This document shows positions 9,432 to 19,275 of a stretch of 64,000 nt of DNA, piece by piece. The stretch is taken from NCBI GenBank assembly GCA_963735055.1, contig CAVTJN010000022.1, forward strand, positions 1 to 64,000. The letters run 5' to 3'. The notes below the pieces were generated by a model. It was given only the letters and a program-made list of their open reading frames with translations. It did not search any database and was not told the DNA's origin. The DNA comes from JBBITI01 sp963735055. Lineage in GTDB: Bacteria > Chloroflexota > Dehalococcoidia > Dehalococcoidales > UBA2162. Position 1 is the stretch's first letter, and the number at the start of each line of letters is the position of its first letter. The translations under genes were made by a program, and so were the position numbers.

Positions 9432-11641
9432 ATGGCGATTAACGATTGGCCAATGGGTAGGTTCCTGACGCTGGTGATTTCGATCCAGTTGGCCGTATTG
9501 CTGGTGGTTGGAGCCGGGGCTATGGGCTTCCATCTGGCAGTTATCCACCAAGCGATTGCCTTTGCGTACCTGGGTTTCGTCCCTGGGTTTACACTTTTGC
9601 GAGTACTGAGGGTACACTCTTTGCCGTGGCGAGAGTCGTTGCCGTATGCGGTTGGTTTGAGCACGATGTGGGTGATGCTTATCGGGCTCATGACCAACAT
9701 ACTGGGCCATAATATTGGCATTAAGGCGCCCCTATCCTTGTGGCCAGCGACACTCAGCGTGGTCGGCTGCACATTGCTACTGGCATGGTTCGCCTATTGG
9801 AGGGATCGCGGGTTTGTCCCTTCCGCCCAGACTAGGCAATCGGCAGTTCCGTTGTATGTGGTCCTAGGGTTGGTATTGCTTCCTATCTTCAGTGTCCTTG
9901 GCATCGAGAGCGTTAATTATCTCCATAACGACTCTCTTCTCCTCGTAAATATCCTACTGATCGGTCTGGTCGCGCTAGCGATCGCTTTCAATAAGCTCAT
10001 CCCATCGGCGCTGATTCCCTTGGCCGTACTTGCCGTCAGCGCTATCCCTGCTTTTTTCTATGTCGCTTCTGTCTTCTTATGTGCTGGGCAGCGACGTTGC
10101 TCACGAGCTATATCTAGCAAGAATTACCCAAGCGGGATCATATTGGAACCCCGGGGTGACTCCGGACAACTATAATGCGATGCTTTCTGTCACCATCCTA
10201 CCAACCCTATATTCGAACTTTCTGGATATCGACATCAATTGGGTCTTCAAGATATTTTACCCCGTCCTGTTTTCTGTAACCGCCCTAGCGCTTTATGACA
10301 TCTACAGGAATGAGCTCGGCGAAAGGTTTGCTTGGCTCTCCACGTTCTTCTTCATGGCGATACCTGTCTTTTACACAGTGATGACCAGTCTGATGAAACA
10401 ACCGATAGCCGAGATATTCATGGCTCTTACTATGTTGGCGATGCTCAGCAAGAACCTTGGGCCGACGCCGAAGTTGATTATGATGATGGGCTTTGGTTTC
10501 TCAATGGTCGTGTCGCATTACGCCATATCCTACATATTCATGTTCATTCTTCTCGTCGCTTTTCTGGTCCAGCAGGCTCTAAAGATTCTTCGGAAGAGAG
10601 ACCTGAGCATTCCCGGCACATCGGTCATGTTTCTGCCGCTGTTTGTTCTGATGAGTCTGGCATGGTATATGATCGCGCTGGAGCATCGCCATTTAACACG
10701 CTGGTGAGTACTGGGCAACATGTCTATTTCTCCCTCCTTGGCGGGGCCTCGATGGAGGGTAGTGATCCACTGATTCTTCGGCTTTTCGGCCTGGGCCGGA
10801 TGCCTGCCGCATTCGATGAGGTGCAAAGGTATCTGTTCTTGCTGACCCAAGTTCTCATAGCGGTTGGCTTTGCCCACGAAGGGATATCCACGGATGCGGA
10901 AAAGGGCCACACGGCTGAGCGCCCCCTATTTCGCCCTCACAGTTCCGGCTATGGGCATGATTCTCGCGGCAATTATTGTTCCGGCAGTGTCAGCGTCGTG
11001 GAACATGACTCGGATTTACCACGTCGCCCTTTTTTCCCTTTCACCACTTGCCGTGATCGGCGGCGACCAGGTCTTGAAATGGGCTGAGGCCTCCTGATCC
11101 CCGTGGGAGGTTGCGTCTAAGTCAGGTCTCAGTGCTGGGGATCGTTGCTTCAGTTGTAGTTCTGCCGTACTTTGTGGTCAATACTGGGTTTATGCATGAA
11201 ATTACCCGCGAGGTACCCAGTTCGATTTCGCTGGGAATAGACCGGATGTTAGCGGACAAACGGGCTGACCCATCACGAGCGGGCTATGGACTATATGTAC
11301 ATAGGGAGGAGGTGGCCAGCGCTCAATGGATAGCGGCCCATATGAGTACTGGCGGGGACTCCAAGATATTCACTGACCAAATGTACATAGTAGGCAATAT
11401 TCCGCTCGTGGCATACGCTGGTGTTCCGAGCACTAGAATATTTGGTTTGCCTCCTAAAGATGTCACGATGACAAGCCACGACTACATCTATTACGGCTAC
11501 ATGCCGACAGTCGAGCACCGGCTAAAAGTGATTCCACCTGATTCGCAGGTTATCGAAACCATGCCTGAATTGGATCTACGCTCATTGACCGGAACCATGA
11601 GTAGAATCTACTCGAATGGAGCAAGCGAGATTTACCGGTAG
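9432..11641 (+). pseudogene. DUF2206 polytopic membrane protein, frameshifted
   Basis: It begins six bases after the GT4 stop. About ten hydrophobic segments run through four or five frame segments (9432-10060, 10060-10707, 10700-10890, 10890-11097, 11111-11641). The most telling part is YNAMLSVTILPTLYSNFLDI followed by NWVFKIFYPVLFS and MMGFGFSMVVSHYAISYIF, typical of DUF2206 membrane proteins seen in archaeal and bacterial glycan clusters. The C-terminal soluble part has ASAQWIAAHMSTGGDSKIFT, like the outside domain of GT-C-type proteins. The function is not established. A role in membrane-side glycan transfer or polymerisation is a guess from architecture and neighbours. Confidence 0.7.
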
Positions 11642-11774
11642 ATCATCGCGAGATTCGGCGGGATCGCGTTTGCGAGCGTCGAGCATTGGTTGGATGGTCA
11701 ACCAGATCAGATTTATGAGCTTAACTGTGAGCGCTTGTGGGGAGACGTCACACCGAAACCCGGCGCAGTGATAC

Positions 11775-12545
11775 ATGAGAAATCGAAGCATCGCTCAAGT
11801 GACCGTTCGACTGAAGTCGGCAATCAAGCCCTTCCTGCCCTGGTGCATTGTGAGGCTGTCCAGCAGATCGCAGGCGAGAAGGCTGCGCAGAGGAAATGCC
11901 GCGAAATCGCTGGCACAGGTTTTTGGCACAGCCTACCGGTTGAATGAATGGGGTGGCACTCCGGGGCAGTACTTTTCCGGATCCGGCTCGGCTGATCCGT
12001 CGGTACTCGAATACGCCAGAACTATTAGAGGGTTCATAGCGAGCCATAACATAACGACCGTGGTGGATCTAGGCTGTGGAGATTTCAGGGTTGGAAATCA
12101 GATACAGACTCCGGGGGTGAGATATATAGGCGTTGACATTGTCCGGGACTTGGTGGAACGCAATCAAGCGCTGTACGGAACCGACAACAGGACGTTCAGG
12201 TGCATCGATATTTGCAAAGATGAGTTGCCTCGAGGCGAACTATGTCTCATTAGGCAAGTGCTGCAACATTTGTCCAATGAGGAGATTAAGCAGATATTGC
12301 AGAATGTGAGAGCATTCAGGTACGTCATTGTTACGGAACACTATCTACCCACTCGGATGGCCGTGGTCTATAATCGGGACAAGCCGCATGGTGCGGACAC
12401 GAGACTCTGCGATAGGTCTGGCGTCTATCTTGATCGGCCCCCATTCAGCATACCTGTGAAACAAGTGTTGCTTGACACGGAGTTGAGGATCCCTCAGTTA
12501 TACAAGGGAGAGAGACTGACTACGTTCCTCATTGAGGGTGAGTAG
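11775..12545 (+). CDS. SAM-dependent methyltransferase
   Basis: Intact, 256 residues. Motif I is VVDLGCGDFRVG (about residues 96-107), with the acidic ribose-binding residue in YIGVDIV (D121) and a post-motif CLIRQVLQHLSNEEIKQILQ. A basic N-terminal region of about 45 residues precedes the fold. The class I fold is clear. The acceptor is probably a sugar or lipid of the surface polymer, by position between DUF2206 and a second methyltransferase. Start ATG 11775 was taken; the preceding 130 bases hold no other gene. Confidence 0.75.
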   Translation: MRNRSIAQVTVRLKSAIKPFLPWCIVRLSSRSQARRLRRGNAAKSLAQVFGTAYRLNEWGGTPGQYFSGSGSADPSVLEYARTIRGFIASHNITTVVDLGCGDFRVGNQIQTPGVRYIGVDIVRDLVERNQALYGTDNRTFRCIDICKDELPRGELCLIRQVLQHLSNEEIKQILQNVRAFRYVIVTEHYLPTRMAVVYNRDKPHGADTRLCDRSGVYLDRPPFSIPVKQVLLDTELRIPQLYKGERLTTFLIEGE

Positions 12546-12597
12546 ACGAATGAAGCACGCGGCCCAATGTAGTGATCAATCACATTTCCGAAGTTGA

Positions 12598-13437
12598 TTG
12601 ACCTCTACCACGGACTTTGAAGGAAAAGCGAAAAACAAGATGTATAAGCGTCTCTGGGAGCGGAGCGGCGACTACACGCGGTACACGGACTATACAGATG
12701 TTACCAGCCTCAAAAAGCTAGATTTCATCATGAAATGCTTATGGAAATGCGCTGAGGAGCGGAAAAGCGTACTCAGAGTCCTTGACTTGGGGTGCGGCTC
12801 CGGAAGCGTATCATTCCCCGCAGGCAGTTGCGGGTTCGACGTCACAGCGTTGGATGTGAATTCTTCGTTAATAGCCTCGTGCCGAAAGAGGAACAAGTTC
12901 TCAAATATCAATTTCGTATTGTGTGATGCGGAGTCGCTCGATCTGTCTGCAAAGTTTGACGCGATAATATGTTCAGAAGTACTTGAGCACGTAAGCAAAC
13001 CAGAATCATTGGTTGCAGTCATTGATGAGCATCTTGATGAAGGTGGCGTGCTGATCTTGACGATCCCGAACGGATACAGCCTGTTGGAGTTGTTGGTCAG
13101 CAGACTCCTCAGCAAGGGAGGCAAGTCTCTGCGGACATTTGAGGCGCTAAGCAGACCATTCTATAGATTCGTCACTGGGGCTTCAGATTCATGTCCCTTT
13201 TCTTCGCCTACCCCGCATGTACAGTTCTTCTCTACTTGGAAGATTAACAGGTTACTCGCTAAGCACGGGTTTGTGATCGAAGAAATTCGCAATTCCAATC
13301 TGGGATTGTTCATACCTGGGGCAGGCAGAACAAGATGGCTGAAATCCACGGAGTGTAAAGTGGCTGATATTCTTCCACATCGTCTTGCCGGAGGTTGGTT
13401 CCTCCGGATTACCAAGGGCCCCGGAACGAGCTTGTGA
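12598..13437 (+). CDS. SAM-dependent methyltransferase (UbiG/Methyltransf_11-like)
   Basis: Intact, 279 residues from a TTG at 12598; an ATG at 12640 (MYKRLWERSGDY) is an alternative start. Motif I is VLDLGCGSGSVSFP (61-74), with VTALDVNSSLIASC, FDAIICSEVLEHVSKPESLV and GGVLILTIPNG, the standard series for small-molecule methyltransferases. The C-terminal half has FFSTWKINRLLAKHGFVIEE, typical of class I enzymes. GC is visibly lower than in the housekeeping genes. It is the last plus-strand gene of the cluster and faces the flippase gene. The substrate is unknown. Confidence 0.8.
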   Translation: MTSTTDFEGKAKNKMYKRLWERSGDYTRYTDYTDVTSLKKLDFIMKCLWKCAEERKSVLRVLDLGCGSGSVSFPAGSCGFDVTALDVNSSLIASCRKRNKFSNINFVLCDAESLDLSAKFDAIICSEVLEHVSKPESLVAVIDEHLDEGGVLILTIPNGYSLLELLVSRLLSKGGKSLRTFEALSRPFYRFVTGASDSCPFSSPTPHVQFFSTWKINRLLAKHGFVIEEIRNSNLGLFIPGAGRTRWLKSTECKVADILPHRLAGGWFLRITKGPGTSL

Positions 13438-13740
13438 ACGCAATGTGCGAATCCTTAGAGGATGATAAGATGGCATTTCCTTTGTGCCTAGGTCACCAGG
13501 CACGGTCGATTGACAATGGCTCAGCCGAAATGAAGTGAGTTGTTCAATCACCCTCGATGCAATAATGGCTTAATGGTGGCGACATACTGAGTCCATTTTC
13601 TGCACGGCTTCTTTTCGCATAGTTTCGAACAAGATTACTACCGAGATTTGTGAGCCCCTCCCGAACTTGGTTCGGTCTCGGGTTTGAAGCAGAGGATTCA
13701 GTTCCCGCGTTCTTTCAGGATTCGCCGCAACCCGTTTGTC
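13438..13740. other. Intergenic gap between convergent genes
   Basis: This 303-base stretch lies between the ends of the methyltransferase (plus) and the flippase (minus). I see no convincing reading frame, RNA or strong terminator hairpin in it. Confidence 0.5.
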
Positions 13741-15168
13741 CTATTCTACTGGTTCGCCTCCTTGGTCGCGGGATTTGGGAGTCTTGCTCGTATTCTTGGT
13801 CACGATTCTCGACCCCAGTACAACTACACCAAGCGTTTGGGCAACAAGAAAGGCTATTCCAGCGCCTAGTATGCCAACTGACTGCAGAAGGAAGTAGCTG
13901 AGCATAATGGTGCATGTTGCCACGAACGCGGTCATCGCGATAGCACCTGTTGTCTTCATTTGCACCCTCTTCGACGCGATATATATGCTGTTGATGGCAG
14001 CGGGTATCGATGATAATGCCAGCAGCCGGAGAAGTTGTGCCGCGTTGGTGGAGTACTCTTTGCCGAACAGAAACAACAGCTTGTCAGCCAATAGCAAAAC
14101 TGCGAGCACTGCTCCAGAGATGATGAAGGCAAGGAGCTTGAAACTAATCCTGATTCCGTGCGCCAACCTCTCTTGGTCGTAGGATCCTTCGGCTAGCAGC
14201 GAAGTTGATACCGCGGTTGGTATCAAGAGCAGGACTATCTCGATAGACCAGGCTATATAGAAATAGGCATTAGCCTCCGCGCCTAGGAGATTGATTACGA
14301 GGATTGGCAGAACTAAGCTGGGCAGGTACCAGAAGACATTGACTACGTAGTTGGCAAGGGAAAAACCGACCATTTTGCGCAGTGTATCAAGTCGAATAGT
14401 GAATGTCGGTCTGTACCCGGGATGGACGCGCGGCATGAACACGAAAATGCCAATACAAAACGTAAGAATGAGAGCCAATACCCACGAGGTGAACACACCT
14501 GACGACGACAAGAACGCGGTCAATGCTGCCAGCGGCAGGAATCTGGAGAACCCAAAGATCAACCCCGAATGGAGGGCAAAATTGGCCCGGCGGCTGGCGA
14601 CGAAAACCTGCTGGGTCAATGTGCTCATGTTGAGGGCCGGGACGGAAATGACAAAGACGGCGAATAGGAAATAGTCCTTCTGAAGTGAGACCAGCGCAGG
14701 CGACCACAGCTTGATGCCCAATAGGAAAATGAGAGAACAGGCTGCAGACAACAAACCCTCTATCGTCAAGCAGGAATTGATGGTGTCTCTGGCTGCTTCT
14801 CCAGCTTCGGGCAAAAACCGCACAATGGCCACATCCAGTCCCAAGGTTGTGAGAAGAGCCAACAGCGTCATCGCGGAAACGGCCGCTGCCGCCTCTCCGA
14901 GACTCTGGGCAGGATATAACCTGGCGGCCACAATCCAGAACAGAAACCCAGTGCCTGCCATGGCAAGGTTAGCGAGCATGATGTAGACCGCATTGCGGTA
15001 GAGCAGCGAGCGGAGGACTATGCTCAACCCCGCTCTCCGCGGTGAGTCCGGGGAAATGCCTTTCCGTGTGTCCTTCACTCCACGCATTGCCTCAGTGTAT
15101 CTGACGGGTCTTGACTCTGACAAATGCCGTCGAGCGACAAATGTGGTGGCAGGTAGCGATCCGCGCAC
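13741..15168 (-). CDS. Oligosaccharide flippase (Wzx/MATE-like)
   Basis: Intact, up to 475 residues. Start MRGVKDTRKGIS at about 15087 is a likely alternative that removes a non-hydrophobic leader. Twelve to fourteen membrane helices are evident, beginning YIMLANLAMAGTGFLFWIVA, then ARLYPAQSLGEAAAAVSAMT and the repeat-like VGFSLANYVVNVFWYLPSL. This is the polysaccharide_synt / MVF superfamily pattern. It would move lipid-linked oligosaccharide units across the cytoplasmic membrane for the glycosyltransferase cluster at 4-13 kb, although it is transcribed in the opposite direction. Family assignment is secure; the cargo is inferred. Confidence 0.8.
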   Translation of the reverse strand: MRGSLPATTFVARRHLSESRPVRYTEAMRGVKDTRKGISPDSPRRAGLSIVLRSLLYRNAVYIMLANLAMAGTGFLFWIVAARLYPAQSLGEAAAAVSAMTLLALLTTLGLDVAIVRFLPEAGEAARDTINSCLTIEGLLSAACSLIFLLGIKLWSPALVSLQKDYFLFAVFVISVPALNMSTLTQQVFVASRRANFALHSGLIFGFSRFLPLAALTAFLSSSGVFTSWVLALILTFCIGIFVFMPRVHPGYRPTFTIRLDTLRKMVGFSLANYVVNVFWYLPSLVLPILVINLLGAEANAYFYIAWSIEIVLLLIPTAVSTSLLAEGSYDQERLAHGIRISFKLLAFIISGAVLAVLLLADKLLFLFGKEYSTNAAQLLRLLALSSIPAAINSIYIASKRVQMKTTGAIAMTAFVATCTIMLSYFLLQSVGILGAGIAFLVAQTLGVVVLGSRIVTKNTSKTPKSRDQGGEPVE

Positions 15169-15285
15169 AGGCTACCATCTTCCTGGTTGCAGCCACGCTG
15201 GTGCCTCGGCGCTGTCGTGCGTTTCGTTTACTAGGATGTTTCGGCTCGGCAGGACGAGAGAATCCCTAGCTCATCGTATGCTAGT

Positions 15286-15302
15286 ACAACCATTCAGGTT
15301 GT
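15286..15302 (-). terminator. Short hairpin after the S53/FG-GAP gene
   Basis: ACAACC-attca-GGTTGT, a 6-bp perfect stem, lies two bases beyond the stop codon at 15305-15307. A second small stem (CTAGC/GCTAG) follows at about 15265-15284. There is no strong U tract, so this is a weak terminator call. The same sequence occurs after the oxidase gene at 18441-18457, inside that gene's copy of the duplicated block. Confidence 0.3.
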
Positions 15303-15304
15303 GG

Positions 15305-17904
15305 CTACTTGATCGGGACAACACCGGCCCAGCCAAGCTGTTGCTGGACGTAGAGGCCGTCACTGGATTGCTTGACGACCCAGAAACCGGTGGAAGGAGC
15401 GTAGACGACGAAGTCGGTCTTACCGTCACCGTCGTAGTCTCCGGGTAAAGCGACAACACCGGCCCAGCCAAGCTGTTGCTGGACGTAGAGGCCGTCACTG
15501 GATTGTTTGACGACCCAGAAGCCACTGGTGGGGTCGTACACGGCGAAGTCGGCCTTGCCGTCACCATCGTAGTCTCCAGGTACAGTGGCAACACCGGCCC
15601 AGCCAAGCTGTTGCTGGACGTAGAGGCCGTCACTGGATTGCTTGACGACCCAGAAACCGGTGGAAGGAGCGTAGACGACGAAGTCGGTCTTACCGTCACC
15701 GTCGTAGTCTCCAGGTTCAGCGACAACACCGGCCCAGCCAAGCTGTTGCTGGACGTAGAGGCCGTCACTGGATTGTTTGACGACCCAGAAGCCACTGGTG
15801 GGGTCGTACACGGCGAAGTCGGCCTTGCCGTCACCATCGTAGTCTCCAGGTACAGTGGCAACACCGGCCCAGCCAAGCTGTTGCTGGACGTAGAGGCCGT
15901 CACTGGATTGTTTGACGACCCAGAAGCCACTGGTGGGGTCGTACACGGCGAAGTCGGCCTTGCCGTCACCGTCGTAGTCTCCAGGTTCAGTGACAACACC
16001 GGCCCAGCCAAGCTGTTGCTGGACGTAGACGCCATCGCTGGACTGTTTGACGACCCAGAAGCCAGTGGAAGGAGCGTATACGGCGAAGTCCGCCTTGCCA
16101 TCTCCTTCGAAGTCGGTTGTTGTCGCCAGGTTGAGAATGGAGCTGGTGGCCGAGGCAAGGCCAGCCCCGGTCGCTATCAGCATATAGCCTGCACCGGGCT
16201 TGTCGATGCTGAGTCCCCGAAAGGCCGCCATTCCACTAAGCGCCTGGACAGTGGCGTTGCCGGAAAGCACCGCACCAATCGTGCCGGTACCCGGGGCTAT
16301 GCTTAGCGTTATGTTAGCGCTCGAAGGGGTCGCGGTATTGCCAAGACTATCCTGCACGGTCACCACCGGCTGGGCCGAAAATGCAGCACCAGGGGTGTTG
16401 CTCCTACTTGGCTGGGCTGTAAACGCGAGCTGTGCGGGCGGTCCAGCGGGAACGTCGAACGCGATGCTAGAACTTGAGACCAGTCCCGGACTGGCGGCGG
16501 TCAGTGTATATCCGTTGCCAGCCTTGTCAATACTTAGCTCGCTGAAAGTCGCCACGCCGTTCACCCCGCTCACCGTCGTATTGCCTGACAACGCAGCCCC
16601 GGCCGTACCTGTAGCCGTAGTAATCGCTACGGTGACGGTGGCGTTCGACGTGGTGACAGTATTACCGCTGGCGTCCTGGACCGCGCACACTGGCTGAGCT
16701 GCAAAAGCAACGCCGGCCGTGTTGTTGGCGCTCGGTTGCGCGGTGAAAACAAGCTTCGCGGCGGTACCCGGTACAAGGTTGTTTGCCTTTGGGCTGCCTA
16801 ACCCCGTCACAGATCGTAGCCGGCGCCAGCAGGCAAACCGTTGCTGCCCGTCGTGATGTCATGATAGTTCCGTGCATACGCTTGGCTAGACGAGGCTTTT
16901 GAATAGACCGACGACACGCCGCTCTGGCCGTCGAGGGCAAAAAGCCCCGCCCAGCAAGGCGCGGAAAGGCTGGTGCCTCCAGTCTGCTACCCAGTTTGGC
17001 GACCACTCGCTACAGTAGACCGCGACTCCGGTACTCGGATTGGCGTCGAATGCTACGTCCGGCACGCCCCGGTTGCCCGCCGTCTGAAATCCGGCCTGAT
17101 AGTCGGGTCTGGTCACGTAGGCGCTCGTACCGCCGCCCGAGCCTGACCAGGCCGACTCACTAACATAGGTACCGTCGGAAGTTACGTTCAAAGTCGTACC
17201 GCCAACCCCGGTCACATAGGCCGATACCGCAGGCCACATGACGCCGGCGCCGTAGTCACCCGACGCGGCCACGTAGGTGACACCAGGGTGGTTGAAGTAC
17301 GAATCGGTGTCAATGGCCTCGGTAGGCCACTCGGCGCCCCCCCACTCATGGAAACCACATCGGCTCCATTTGCGGTCGCGTAGTCAACGGCCGCAAGCAT
17401 GTCGGTGCCGGAGTTGCTCAGAGCGGCGACCAATAGGATATTCGCCGCTGGGGCAATGGCATGTGCCCACTCGACGTCCAGGGCGGTCTCGAGGGCCCAC
17501 CCGTTACTAATTGGCGGAACGCCGCCGGGGTAGACAACCGTCAAATTCGCTGACGCCAAGCCGAATTGGGCATTGAAGATCGCCAAGTCCTCCGCCATGT
17601 TCGGGTTTCCGAACGCGACGACGATGGCGATGGTCTTGCCCTCCCCGTTGCTGCCCAGCAAGTCGATGCCGTAGGCTTTCCGTATTTGGGCCGGATGGAG
17701 CCCTGAGATCACAAACGGCGCCAAACCGGCGGGAGGGGTTAGGACAACTATGGGGTTGTGAGCCGTCCACTCGGGAGGAGGGCCCGGCGGAGCGAGCGGT
17801 GCGCCAAGTGACATGGAGGGCACAAACAAGGCTGCAAGAACAGCAAGCACCCCGATGCATTGCACTACCATGGAGAATTCATTGCGAAAGGGTCTAGAGA
17901 TCAT
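15305..17904 (-). pseudogene. Exported S53 (sedolisin) peptidase with Ig-like and FG-GAP repeats, frameshifted
   Basis: From the start at 17904 there is a signal peptide (to about residue 35), then directly the catalytic domain (IRKAYGIDLL) without the usual long prodomain. Catalytic Glu and Asp sit in LETALDVEW (E139, D143, spacing ExxxD). The Ser motif GGTSLSAP and the calcium-site region HDITTGSNGLPAGAGYDL follow. Breaks are at 17337-17343 (seven C where eight would keep frame), near 16990 and near 16810. After the protease come two FTAQPS-type Ig-like repeats and six 45-residue FG-GAP/VCBS repeats, ending GWAGVVPIK. It would be a secreted acid-type endopeptidase attached or targeted by its repeat tail. 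The tail function is inferred. Confidence 0.7.
15321..16120 (-). repeat. FG-GAP/VCBS repeat array A, six 135-bp units
   Basis: Units start at 15321, 15456, 15591, 15726, 15861 and 15996, exactly 135 bases apart. Each encodes 45 residues with GDYDGDGKADFAVYDPTSG and FWVVKQSSDGLYVQQQLGW. The DxDGDGxxD pattern is the calcium-binding loop of FG-GAP/VCBS beta-propeller-like repeats. Unit variants alternate (YDPTSG/YAPSTG). The array is nearly identical in sequence to array B at 18476-19275. Confidence 0.9.
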
Positions 17905-18459
17905 TGAACCCGGGCTTCTCCGCGGCGCTTATCCCCGTTTTCGGATGGGCTACTCGAAATCGTCCAACTGGGCGACTGGCAGCAGCTCTGGCGGTAAACA
18001 ATATTGCAGACAGTCCAATGCAAACGCAGACAACTCCACAACTATCTCTAGCTATCTTTGCTGGCCTGACATAGCCCAGTTTCCACTATATTCTATCATG
18101 CGACGTGACAAGCTTGAAATCGGAGTCGGCTAGCTACATCTCTCCTTATTATGTCATGAGGCTCGTCAACCGAATGGGCCCCGCCCGTCAGCGCCTTACC
18201 GGGCATGCCATGGACATTACAAGTCCGGATATGGTTCTTGAATCGTGATGGTCTCGTCGTACTAGCTTATGTGTTGATTTCATCGCTCACGATTGCCAGT
18301 AAACTCGAACTGCGGACGCACGAACTAGTCGCTCTCGGGCCTTCGGCGTTGTGCCTCTGAGACATCACAGCGCGACCTCTTCCTTGTGAAATGAGCTAGG
18401 GGCGGGCGGTCGGCCCGTCCCTAGCTCATCGTATGCTAGTACAACCATTCAGGTTGTGG
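17905..18459. other. Intergenic region between peptidase start and oxidase end
   Basis: This 555-base region lies upstream of the S53 peptidase. It ends at a strong hairpin downstream of the oxidase gene (18391-18429). A poor promoter-like TTGTCA...TATAGT (15-base spacer) is visible on the minus strand around 18085-18115. No coding region is supported. Confidence 0.45.
18391..18429 (-). terminator. Strong hairpin downstream of the oxidase gene
   Basis: A 17-bp stem with one G-U pair (arms 18391-18407 and 18413-18429) and a 5-base loop lies about 30 bases past the oxidase stop. It is followed by a weak ATTTC tract. It looks like an intrinsic terminator. The right arm marks the edge of the segment duplicated after array A. 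Confidence 0.55.
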
Positions 18460-18475
18460 CTACTTGATCGGGACA

Positions 18476-19275
18476 ACACCGGCCCAGCCAAGCTGTTGCT
18501 GGACGTAGAGGCCGTCACTGGATTGCTTGACGACCCAGAAACCGGTGGAAGAAGCGTAGACGACGAAGTCGGTCTTACCGTCACCGTCGTAGTCTCCGGG
18601 TAAAGCGACAACACCGGCCCAGCCAAGCTGTTGCTGGACGTAGAGGCCGTCACTGGATTGTTTGACGACCCAGAAGCCACTGGTGGGGTCGTACACGGCG
18701 AAGTCGGCCTTGCCGTCACCATCGTAGTCTCCAGGTACAGTGGCAACACCGGCCCAGCCAAGCTGTTGCTGGACGTAGAGGCCGTCACTGGATTGCTTGA
18801 CGACCCAGAAACCGGTGGAAGGAGCGTAGACGACGAAGTCGGTCTTACCGTCACCGTCGTAGTCTCCGGGTAAAGCGACAACACCGGCCCAGCCAAGCTG
18901 TTGCTGGACGTAGAGGCCGTCACTGGATTGTTTGACGACCCAGAAGCCACTGGTGGGGTCGTACACGGCGAAGTCGGCCTTGCCGTCACCATCGTAGTCT
19001 CCAGGTACAGTGGCAACACCGGCCCAGCCAAGCTGTTGCTGGACGTAGAGGCCGTCACTGGATTGTTTGACGACCCAGAAACCAGTGGTGGAGTCGTACA
19101 CGACGAAGTCGGCCTTGCCATCTCCGTCGAAATCTCCACCTGTGACATTGGCGGTTGCCCAGCCAAGCTGTTGCTGGACGTAGAGGCCATCGCTGGACTG
19201 TTTGACGACCCAGAAGCCAGTGGAAGGATCGTATACGGCGAAGTCCGTCTTCCCGTCCCCATCGAAGTCCGCTAC
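18476..19275 (-). repeat. FG-GAP/VCBS repeat array B, six 135-bp units
   Basis: Units start at 18476, 18611, 18746, 18881, 19016 and about 19151. They encode the same 45-residue module as array A and are nearly base-for-base identical over the last four or five units. The first two coding units (VADFDGDGKTDFAVYDPSTG and GGDFDGDGKADFVVYDSTTG) are more diverged. The arrays share sequence past the stop codon, which points to a recent duplication or gene conversion. Confidence 0.9.

Noticed and set aside
15476..16306. Open frame of 276 codons on the plus strand through FG-GAP array A (and similar at 18631-19311)
   Set aside because: The 135-bp units are a multiple of three without stops in several frames, so the opposite strand stays open. 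The encoded peptide is not domain-like, while the minus strand gives calcium-loop repeats.
15321..19275. Repeat arrays considered as CRISPR
   Set aside because: Units are 135 bases, contiguous, without unique spacers, and encode a regular protein repeat. No cas genes are present.
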